A DNA stretch of 64,000 nt from Centropus unirufus (taxonomy: Eukaryota > Chordata > Aves > Cuculiformes > Centropidae): contig VYZI01000003.1 of assembly GCA_013397695.1 (NCBI GenBank), forward strand, positions 8,224,730 to 8,288,729, read 5' to 3'. Under the pieces are notes generated by a model, which saw nothing but the letters and a program-made list of their open reading frames with translations, ran no database searches and had not been told where the DNA came from. The number at the start of each line of letters is the position of its first letter. Position 1 is the first letter of the stretch. This document shows, piece by piece, positions 27,196 through 38,600 of the stretch. The position numbers and the translations under genes are program-made.

Positions 27196-28633
27196 GAGGA
27201 GTTTGCTAACTTCCTGCTGCTGCTATCTGTTGCCAATTATTTGGTCTTCCTCTTTTTTTTTTTATTTTTTTTTTTAGGTGCAGATACCCTTATGATCCTT
27301 CCCTCTCATTTCTTAGTCTTTTTTTATTTAGCTGCTCAGAAGACACGATTTCCCCGAGTCCAGTCACCATTGTTGTCATTCACATTGGTACGATTCTTAA
27401 TTCTGAACTAAGGCTTAGTTTGGGTTTGGTTTTGAGGCACAGGGGCAAGTTTTACTCCTACAGCACTGGAGACACAGGGCACCTTCACAAGTGTCACTGC
27501 CGTCACTGTACGCACTGTGTACAGATCGAGAGATATAGCATGTAATTCAATAATGACTTTGGCCCAGTATGTGTGGGCGTAGAGATGTGTGGGCTCCCGG
27601 CTTGGTTTCAGGCCAATCTCTAATTAAAGAGCAAAAGATTAAGATGAAAGCAATTGTACTCTTCCTTCTTTAGTTAGAGTGACCTACTAGCATTAATTAA
27701 AACAGTCTTCAGGCAAAAATAAATTTGGCTGCCAAAGTTATGTGCTTCACATTAAATAAGTACATAGCTGGGTTTAAAGTGTGCTGAGCTCCTAGAGGTT
27801 CCACAGAAACCACTCTTAGAGCTTTGGGCACCCTTGTTGGAATATTTTAAAAGAAATCCTTTGTCCAAACTAGCTTCTTCATGTGCATTTGAGACATCCG
27901 CTGGCTTTTTCTTCAAACTACATAATTTGAGTATGTGCCAGCTTGTCTTGGACTGAACATACACTGTGAACTCTGGCGGATAAAATATCCCCAGGAACAC
28001 TGGACACCTAAGTAGATTATTCATCTATCCTTTCTATAGTCTCTGGTTACAGGAGCCCCATGGCAACAGCAACAAGAAGATAAGCAGTTGCAGATCCTGC
28101 ACTGTTCTGCTCTTTCGGGGTCTGAGCATTAAAATGCCTTTGATAAAGGCAAATCCAGAATCAGATGGCTCATTTCAGGCTCAGTATCTGCCTTTGAGGC
28201 TGCTAGAAATGTGGCCAAAGGAGGATCAGGCCTCTGAAATACTGGAACATCCTGTTACACCTGTGCGTGTCTTTCTTGAAAGCCCTCCATCCTTCCTATC
28301 TCTCGTTTATTTTGCCCCATATTCGCAGACTATAACTAGGCATGCAGATATTAGTGCTGTGACATTGGTATAAGCTGGGAGAGACAGCTCTAGTGCTTCA
28401 GAAATACTATTTGCAACGGGAATTAGATGCCATCAGCCGTTATAGCTCAGAGGAACTAGGTCTGAAAGACCCTCCCCATCGCAGAGCAGTACGCAGAAAA
28501 GGAGGATGGGGCCAGACACAGAGAAATGCCCACAAATCCACCTCCTTGACCCAGACTCTCCTCTCTCTTCTTATTTGTCAGGCCCTTTAGTGTTATTTTT
28601 CTTCTACATCTTCTGTCATACGATTAATAGATT

Positions 28634-28850
28634 TTAGAGAAGTTTAGAGAGGAAGGGACCTCTGGCATTCTCTAGCTCAACCATCTGCTCAAAGTAGAGT
28701 GAGCCGTGAGATCAGACCAAGTTGCTCAGGGTTTTATCAGTTTGGTCTTGGAAACCGCTAAGGATGGAGACCATGCAGCTATCCTGAGGCCCACATCTGC
28801 TTCTGTGGGAACTGCATTTCCCTGTCTGACAGTTCCACCTGATGAAGCTC
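28634..28850 (-). mobile_element. diverged CR1 LINE 3' fragment, antisense
   Basis: GAGGAAGGGACCTCTGGCAT, AGACCAAGTTGCTCAGGG and GGATGGAGACCATGCAGC follow the antisense CR1 tail order. Older than the copy at 36778. Confidence 0.75.
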
Positions 28851-29285
28851 CTTCATTTTAGCCGGCTTTGCTCCTGCGCCATGTGCCAGGAGATGGTGCC
28901 AATGGGGACTGCAAGTACTTTTGATCCTCCATGGAATAACTTAGGAGGTGCCTATGCTGAGAGGGCAACTCACAGACAGGTAAATCACTCCAACCGTCCC
29001 TGCTGATAGCAGGGTTTTAATCAGGGCCTGACTTAAATCATTAATTCACAGCCCTCAGGTTGTTTAAAGAGCTGTGATAATGAGCTGAGAAGAAATTACT
29101 GTCCATTTTCTCTTGGTAGGACTGCAACAGCATGACATGGCCCCCATCAGATTGGGGAAAGAACAGAGATAATCTTCAGAACAAGAGAAAGACAGAAAAC
29201 CTACCCAGAAGAACTAAGGATAGAAGATTCCTCCACATATGCAAACACAAAGACGTCAATTTAGATTTTGTTTTTTTAACATGTC

Positions 29286-29291
29286 TTTATT
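29286..29291 (-). terminator. ANXA13: ANXA13 polyadenylation signal
   Basis: AATAAA on the minus strand about 195 bp past the ANXA13 stop. A GU-rich stretch (GTCTTTGTGTTTG) follows about 25-35 bp later, as expected for a cleavage site near 29265-29270. Confidence 0.65.
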
Positions 29292-29483
29292 GCTTAAGGA
29301 TATTTGGCGAGATAGCCATAACATAAACCTCACGTCCAGTATTACTTGGCAACGCATTTCCCAGCTGGAAAGAAAATAAATTGGATTTTTTTCTTTGTGC
29401 TAATGCCACATTTTTTTGGATGCTATTTTGGAAACTAATAAAGAGGTGGCTGCTCAGCATGCCTCTTCATTCTTGATGGCTTT

Positions 29484-29603
29484 TTAGTGCAAAATAGCCA
29501 GCAGCAGCTTTCTGAAGTCTCCAGAAGTATCAGATTGGACAGCTTCAGCTAATGGCTTCTTGTACATTTGCTGGAACTTCTCCTTTATTGCTGGCAGGTC
29601 ACT
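29484..29603 (-). CDS. ANXA13: ANXA13 coding exon 11 (C-terminus)
   Basis: Acceptor GTCTCCTCAG, residues 279-317 ([16 protein letters not shown] to [16 protein letters not shown]), then TAA at 29486-29484. Confidence 0.95.
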   Translation of the reverse strand, partial: SDLPAIKEKFQQMYKKPLAEAVQSDTSGDFRKLLLAILH

Positions 29604-32600
29604 CTGAGGAGACACCAAGAGCTTCTTTAGAAGAGCGGGATGTGCTTTGAGTAATATGCCCTGCTCCTACCAGGACCCCTGAGGTCTGCTCCAAGGTCCA
29701 CCGCACCCAGTGGGAGGAGGAAAGGAGAAAGTAGGAGGTTTAAATACCTTGGAGGACTTTCAGCTTAACGTTCAGATTTGAGGTAAGACCATGTCAGATG
29801 TTGAGTTGAGGGGACTCTAGCTCTAACGAGGGGTATGGGCTTGTGTGGCTAGCTGTGCCCAGCTGGCCACTGGCATCTCTGACCAGATCTCAGTGGTACC
29901 TTATGGGCAAAGACTTGGTACTGGACAAACTTGCACAGGTTGCTGTGGGCTCCTGAGGCCACTCCATGGTGGCAAGCACAGAAAGAGGCATTTCTAGGAG
30001 TATGGCTAAAAGAGAATTTTTTTTTGCACCCACAAAAGTAATTTTCTGGTTACTACATGGGGGAGAATTAAACACCTTGTCTTGAGCTGTCCTGTCAAAA
30101 GACACCCATAGCGTGGTTCTGACCTTTATCACCAGGGTTGTAAATGTTATCATAACTCGCTGTTAACAGCAAGACTACCCTGGAGACTAGTTTCTCACAC
30201 TGCTAATCATTGAGAAATATGCTCTCCTTTTTCCTGTGAATGACTTCTCCTCTATGTCAAGACTGAAACAGCCCTGTGGTTACAACCTACACAGCTTACA
30301 AGGAAGGAAGACTTAAAAGACTGTGTTTAAGATATCAGATGTCTTCTGCAGTTCTGTGCTTTGTGAGATGACAATTATCTCTTTTGGCTCATTATTTTTC
30401 TTCCCTCTTCCCCATCTGTTTTTCCCAGTTGGAATCAGAGAGAATTGGCAACATATGTTTATAAGCAATTCTCAACTGGGGAGCTGCTGCTTCATCATTA
30501 CTTAACTAGGAATTCACTTTTAACATCCTATTGGGGCCAGACATCCCCATAAGGCTAGTTTTAACCAGGTAGAGTTGACTCCACTTGAAATTGCCTGCAT
30601 GCTTTCTGGCTCAGTTGGAAAAGAGAAATAAATGCAATATCAAAATTAGAGCTGCCTCGGTACAAAAGCAGAGTGTGACTACTGATGTAATCAGGCTGAA
30701 ATAAGTTGACTGAGCACATGACCAGGACTCACTCCATAACCTCTATATTTGTATTTCTTCCAGAGCTGATGTAAGGCAGGACAGGTTGTAGAGCATACTA
30801 CCTCGGATCTAGTCACAAGGATGCGAATCAAGGTCTCCTCATCAGTCCCAGCTCCTTTCATTGACTTGTGCAGAAGTGTAGCGAAGTAACCTGGGCAGTC
30901 TTTGGCACAGCTGACTAGAGAAAACAGTAAGAGGCTTCATTATACTCTGTAAATGTGTATTTTGTGATACATCTTCAATGAGAAGGACATAAATGAAGAG
31001 GAAATAAAGGAAGCTCTCTACAGTTTATACTCATATGAGCTGGTAGGATTTTCATCCTGTGACTGGTCCCCTATCAGTATGCAAGGAGAAATCTTGGAGT
31101 CTGAATGGAGATGTAGTTTTCTCCACGGGGAAGTCATGTTACACAATGAAACGATTATCACTGTGTACTCTGACATCCCACAGTGAAAATGAAATGAATG
31201 AGAACAAGCATATTCCTCCCTGGTGTTCCTCTTGCCCTTCTGTTGGGGTAGCTTCTCCCTCCACATTTCACAGGGGCAAGATCTGGGAAAGCCCCGATAC
31301 AGATGGATAACAGCAATACCAGTAAGTCAACCAGAGCCAAGGCACTGGCTTAAAAAACTGGTCACAGTAATCTCCAGGGCTAAAGTGCTGTAGAGAACCC
31401 TGTGCATTCTGGCTAACATAATTCCTATGATGCCCAGGCATTTGCTGGAAGTTTTCAGTAGCCATGATCTCAAGGGCATCTTGGAGGTGGTCACCATGTG
31501 TTAGAGGGCAAATAACTTCGCTGCGTGGAGAGGAGCTGTGTCTAGCAAGTTTTATTTCTCAAACCAAGGGGTCCAAATCACTCCTGAAAACTGGCTCCTC
31601 TTTTCCTGACAGATATGTCAGCTCACTTTAGAGCTATCTGGATGTCACCAGGCTGTGCACAGGCCCCTAACAACCAATGTCAGATGATGGCAAGAATTAG
31701 AAAAGAAAGCTCTTGACACTTATATTTTTACCAAGAGTGAGATAAGCCTTCTCCAAATCTCCAGATGTTTCACTTTTAATGGATTCTTCTATCTCCTTTC
31801 CACACATCTATAAGGAAGACAAAAAGGAGTCATCAGAGCTGTTGTCTGTACATGTCATCCCACTGCCATAAAACCAGCATCAGATTTAAGATCCAGTGGC
31901 AAATGTCCAATTCAGATCCTTGACGGCCTTTCAACAGACTAATTCAAGGACAAAAAAAAAGTTCTCCTCTAGTGTAAGTGCTCACAGATTTCCTGGCACC
32001 AAGAGGAGGTGACGTGGCCAGGTGAGGCAGAACAGTTAAGAAATGGACAGTCTAAATCAAGCAGTTGCACGTATCTGAGGGTTTCTAGGATTAAGAAACT
32101 GCAGCATCTTCTTGAGTTGATGCCTAGTAAGAAGAAACAGTTCAAGCTTCCTCTAACCCCTCTATCAAAGGCTCTGGATGTCTCCCACACAAATAAGATA
32201 ATTTTTGGAGCATTACCAGCTCTGTGGAGTTTTGTCACTTATTGTCTTTGGCTTCCCAGAGAAAGTTTACAAGCACTGCAGTTGTTCCTGAATTTTTGTA
32301 TTATGCGGTAGGATAGGGGGAAAACAGACTGCAACTTCAACACAGAGTTTATCCCAACTTTTGTGAATTTTGTGAACCTCCAAACCTTTCACTTTGCTCT
32401 GTTCAGCCTATTGGGATGACCCTACATTGTTTAAGGCTGTTGTTAGTGGACTTTCAGGTCAGAGCTGGGAGACCATGGCCACAAGGTGGAAAGCGATACT
32501 TTCTGAGGATTTGGGCTTAAGTTTTGCAGATCCTCAACCTAGTTTAAAACTGGCCCTATTTATCTTTCCAAATGCAGAGGGATCTATGTTTGCATAGCTC

Positions 32601-35600
32601 TAATCTTGGCCCACTTCTATTTCAAATCGAGCCCGGCAGGATGTGGTGGATCGTTTTGGGCAACATGATCTGCTTGGCTTTAGGAATTAAAAAGTCAAAG
32701 TAGCGTGGCCATTGGAGCATTTAACTGAACCCCCAGGGTTTAGCCCACTTCGAGGGAGAGACTATCAGTTAGTGACTGGTTTTGTTCTCCAGCCAGCAAC
32801 AAACCAAAACTTGGATTAAGCTGCAAACATTTTCCCAACTATGGGTTCCTTATTGTGCTGACGCTGAAATATGGCCTTGACCTGAGCTTTTTTCATCTTT
32901 AGTACTCAGGGTTACAGTTTTCTGATGAACCCTGAGTCATCCAAGTGAAATACAAGACTATGAGCCAGAGGCTGGAGGGGGGACCTCTTGAGAATAGATG
33001 TCTCTGCTGAGCTGCCAGGAGAATGGCCTTGGATCTCCCATTGTTTTGACTTTCAAAGGTCTTTTCCAGGTGAGAAATCTCAGCAGAGGTTAGTTCCAGG
33101 TCCAGGCATGTGTAAAATGACCCTGGTGGGCGACACAGGGTGAAGTGACAGATGGCCAGGATCCCACTATCTACTTCGTCTTATGCTTGGAGATAGAGGA
33201 GAGAGCAGCGAAGTACCTGTATACGCTATCTGCTCAGTGTAGGCAGAGAGGAAGGTGTTGGAGATGTGTATCTGCCCAGCCAATAGGAGCGTGTGAAGCA
33301 GGGGGACCAGTATAAGAGACTGTCAGGCTCTGCTTTGGAGAAGGACAGGAAAAGACCGGAAAAGCGAAACCCTGCTTCACAGCAGGAGTTTGTGAACTTG
33401 TCCCTTTGCTGGCCCTCCTGCAGGAGTGGAGACACCCACAGCTGGGCAGCTGTAGGAAGGAAATTACGTCATAACATTTGTTTGGCTGGATGTAGTGTAG
33501 GCTGCAAAGAATAGGTTTTTCACCGGTGGATGATACAGCTTTTAAACCCTATTTCTAGAAGATCAGGATCCAATTGTATAAAAATGTTTTCCAGAATTCT
33601 TAAAGCGTTTAAGAAGTTTTAAAACGGTAACGAAAGGATTGCCTGCTCTACCTGCCGTCGTAGGGTCCGCAAACCACATCAGGCCCTATGCAACACGCAC
33701 TGCAGAAGAGAATAACTCACCTTTTCATAGGCCAGAAAAGTAGCTCTCAGCTGACTGTAGCTTCTCTTTGCCAAGACCACATTGAAAGCCAGTTCATCTG
33801 TTCCCCAGCGGCCTTCTCCTGCCTTAAAGATTGCATGTTATATTTTTGAAGCACTTGTTTATTCACAGTAGAGACAAAAAGTCAGCCAGAGCCCTTGCTC
33901 TACCAAGCCGCAGCCTGCGCCCTGCTTGCTTCTTCTCCTCATGCTGTCATTGCCTCCAGGCTGGGGGCATTCAGCCTCCCCCAAGGCACTCCCTGCTGCA
34001 ACAAATGGGGCAAACGGAGATTTTTCCACACTTGCACTTACTTCGTACAGGTCTGTGGCATCTTGCTCAGCAAGCTCTGCATTGACCTGTTGGGTCTCAT
34101 CTCGGGTTGCCTACAGGAGAGGACAAAAATAAACGAGAGTAAAACAATACAGACCAAAAGGTGGTGGTATTTCATAGTGGAAGGGAAAAGTGTCACCTCC
34201 AGGCCCTCGGGAATGTTTTGGTTATGGTTTTGCTGCCATCTGCTGACAATGCCATGTAATGGGACACGGTGGAAGTTGGTGGAACACTTTCAAACGGTTT
34301 GATGATGTTTACCTCAGCCCCTGGTTTTGCTGACTTTAGAGGTAAAGACTGTATGGTAGGGTTTGTATCTCGGTTTTATTTACTGTGTGCTGAGACCCTT
34401 ACAACATTGCCCCTTGGATGCCTCTGAGGCAGGAAGGGACTATCAGGGATGAGCAGCTGGACAATGTGAGCCCATCCCTTGCAGATGCTCCCTTGTGGCA
34501 GGGTGGCCCACTGGTAAACCTTGTTCACAAAATCCTTGTCATCCCATGGATGCTCCTCCTCCCACCACGTTGCATTTCTAGGTGTGATCCTACTTTTCTT
34601 TGTTATACTGTTTATTTATGGAGAAAATATTTTTTTTTATTTCCTGTTTGTGGTTTAAACTAAAGTGTGTTCTAATGGAAAATATGCTTTTTTGGTGAAT
34701 GGAAAGCTAACATAACAGCAATCTTTCTTACTCGTTCTGTATCTATCTGAATTGTAAATGCCTCAGCTGTGATGGAAATCAGATTTTGCTGGCTTTGGCT
34801 GGAGCTCAGCATGACGTAGCCATGACCTTGAAGAGGTATTCTAGCCATTATCCTGGTATAACTAATAATAAAACAATGCTCTTGTCTTCAAAGTATTTGA
34901 ATTTATAAAATTACTTCTGCTTTTCTATAAGCCCTTTCATTTCATTAAACTACAGACGTAGATATAACATGCTCTTACCTTAAAGAATGCCTTTTGGTTA
35001 CTACATAATAATTATCTCATTATCACATTACATATCATAATTACATTATTAGAAATACCAGCTGATACTTATGATTACACAGGGTAGACAGGATAGAGAA
35101 AAGAGAATATCTCTAACAGATAGATGCATAAGAGGAAAGTGGCCATCCTTACCTCTAGCACAGTGACTAATATCTTCCTCAGGGAGCCACTGGTGTCACT
35201 TTTGACATCAGACTCTAGGTCCCTATCAAAGACTGCGGAGAGAAAAAAAATGTTACTGCTCACTCTGCGATAAAGATGTTAGAGGAAGGTGTTTGAGATA
35301 CAATACTACTTACGCCGTTTGTAGGCCTCCTTTATGCTTACAATTTCCTAGGCAAATGAATCAAATAAATAAGGAAATTAATAAATAAATGAGGATTTTT
35401 TGTTTAATTAATTAATTGGTACATAAAAAAGCAAACAAATCCTCCTCCTCCCCCCAGCAAGTCAGCACTATGCCCATGTTGCTAGAGGAATAGCAGACAT
35501 GGAGGCAGAATTCCCACTCCACACGTGCTGGGACTCAACGTTGTGCAGAGACATGGTTCAAACCCAGCCTTGTTCAGGACAGCATTTCCAGGGATGCCTG

Positions 35601-38600
35601 ACTCGTGCAGGGGTCCCGCTGGTTTCACTTGTGTTAGGCATCAGCTGAAGTGCTTTTTGAAGGGAATCACATTCCCATGCCTGGAGGGAACCACCTCGGA
35701 GCGGGAAGAGCAGTGCCAAAGCTGCCTTTAACAGGCACCTGGGGATTTCTCTGTGGTCAGTCTTGCCTCTGTGCCTCCCATGGGAGATACAAGCAGGACC
35801 AAGGAAGGAATTTGAATAACATCGCTCTCAACTCCTGTAAGAGTTTCAACCCTGGTATGGCAACCCTACAGCTGTAACCACTGATAACAGGTATTTCAGC
35901 TGAAGAAGATAGGTTGTTCCCGCCACGTGCTGCTCCCCGTGGCATGGTCTTGGCAAGCTCTTTCCCTGCCTCCTAAGGAAGGTCACGCAGTGTGTCCCAA
36001 CCTTATTGTTTCGTGTGCAGAGAATCTCAATTAGCAGTGTCTCATCTGTCCCAGTGCCCTTCATCGCCTTCCGAAGCTCTCGGGCCTCGTACTCGCAGGG
36101 CAGGTCCAACAGAGCCAGCACAGCCTTTTCGAAGTTCCCGCTCAGGTCTCCCTTCAGGACCTCTTCCATATCCTGTGGAAGAGGACAGGTGTAGAGTTAG
36201 TGCAGAACTGAGGCAAGATTAGAGGGTTTCTTAATTTATTCTGGGGAATTTCATGAATTCAAAGTTTCTTCTGTACCAAAAATGGACAAAATCCAGAGGG
36301 GATATGATACTGGACCTGATGATCACCAATGCAAGTGAGCTCATTAGTGATATCAAGGTCAGAGGAAGCCTAGGCTGCAGTGACCATGCACTGGTGGAAT
36401 TCAAGGTCCTGAGGGATAGGGGACACACAACGAGTATATTCAGGACCCTAAATTTCAGGAAAGCAATCTTCTAACTGTTCAAGGATTTAGTCAGTAGGAC
36501 CCCCTGGGATACGGTCCTCAGGAAAAAAGGAGCAGAACAGAGCTGGCAACTATTTAAGGATGATTTCCATAAAGCACAAGAGCTCTCAGTCCCCAGCTGC
36601 AGGAAAATTGGCAGGGAAGGGAAGAGACCAGTGTTTAAACCGTTCTATGATTCCATGAAAAGCATAAAAAAGGCTTTAAATATATGGACTTTTTTTTTTT
36701 CAAAATAAATTCCCTAAAAATTTTGTTTTCAGATTGAATGAAATGTTTGTCCCATCTTCAAATATCAGATGATACCAGTCATAGAATGGTTTGGGGTGGA
36801 AGGGACCTTATAGATCACCTGGTTCCAACCCGCCTGCCAGAGGCAGGAACACCTACTGGATCAGGTTGCTCAAAGCCTTATCCAGTCTGGCCTTGAACAC
36901 TACCAGGGATGGGACATCCACAACTTCCTGGGAAACTTGTTTCAGTGCCTCACCACCCTCACAGTAAAAGAAATCTTCCTAACTTCTAAGCTAAATCTAT
37001 CCTCTGTCGTCTTAAGTCCAGTTTTGACTCTTACTTGTTTAAATAAATGCAAACTAGCGTTTGCACTAGTCACTCACAAGGGACTTCACTCTGAAACATA
37101 ATGAGGAAACTTCCTGCTTGGAAAGAGCTGCAACAGAAGGGATCAGACTTATCAAATTTCTCTTCCAGTTTTGGTTAAAATTGACTTACTGGAAGAAGAA
37201 ACAAATTTCTACAGTGTGTTCTGGTGCCATGCAGTCAGCATTTTTCCAAAAAATACTAAAATAAAATCAAACTTGTGTGATACGATCTAATTAACCCAAA
37301 ATGTAATAAGGCCCCAGAGAAGGGCCAGGCAGTGTACATACACTGAGAACACCTGCTGACCATTTATTTGAAGCCTTACCTGCAGTTGACATTTCCTGCA
37401 GTGTGGAAAGTATTTGACAAAATTCGGAACAAAGAATGAGAAGCCCAGCTCTAAGTCTATTGTTCTCAAATATCCTCTTACACACTCACAAGTGAACACT
37501 CAATCCATTCAAGTCAGAAGATGACATCAGTGTTGGAGCAGTTGCAGGACACAACATGAACTTTGCTTCCCGGAGAAGCAGGGGAGCAAAAAGATACAAC
37601 TTGAGGACCTTAAGGCTCCTTCCTGAGAGATTCAGGCTGCCCAGCCAAGCCGGGAAGGTTGCTACGTGCTGACAGAATTGGGGTGTCTCATGGAATTTCC
37701 TCATTTCTAATGCCTATTTTTACCAATCATCGTTTATAGAACTAAATCTATAGCATTTATGTAACTGAAATCTTTATCATGCTTGCTGTAAGTTTTACAT
37801 ATAGAATGCTTTCAGGTTCAGTGCTGCCTGTCTTATTCACATTCATTAATGACTAATGAGCAAGCAGAAAACACCAATTTAATAATACACTCTGCAGGAT
37901 TCAGCCGTTTACCTAAATAATATGTTGGAAGCTTTATTTTTCATTAAGGCAGCCTATGTTTCCTCCTCCAGAAATTAAGAGCCCAGTGAGACTTCTTCAT
38001 TTTTTACAATGCGTATTCTAATTTATCACTGGAAGAAATCAATACTACATCTATTAAACTCAACAAAAATGTAATGATGAAAGATAAAATAGTTCCTCTG
38101 GATTTGCCTCAGGCCTGAGAGGGGTTCTGCCTTAAAATATCCTTTTTACTTTAATGCCTTTTTCTGAATATGCTGAAGGAGAGCACAAGCTGAAATATTT
38201 TTACTTTGGTTACAAATTATTTTCTAGCTCTTCCGACCTTGATTAAAATGCTCTGATCTGGTTAAGAATGATTTCAAGAAGACTCTGAGGCCTAAGATTA
38301 GAAATATAACTGGTGTTTAGTGGATAAAATGAAATGCTGATTCTGAAACTAAGCAGTGTCCTCCTTAAAACAACCATGCCCTTGACATTTTCAAAAGCAG
38401 AGGCCTGTAGGCTGTATTTCTAGCAGGCATGTGGTTAGGAACAGAAAAGCCATTTATTTCAAAATACCTTGCTGTACAGAGCCTTGTACTTCTGTTTTAT
38501 TTGTTGTCTCTGCGCCGATGTTCGACTTGCCAGGACTTCAATAATTTTCTTTTCATCAGTTCCTGAAAAAGAAGTTGTGCATAGGAATTATTTAATCAGG

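Larger units (their letters stand above)
21900..29200. other. intergenic region between KLHL38 and ANXA13
   Basis: Holds the KLHL38 upstream DNA, two antisense CR1 pieces and T-rich runs (24817, 27250-27278). No further coding exon recognised. A small 5'UTR exon of KLHL38 could be hidden here. Confidence 0.55.
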
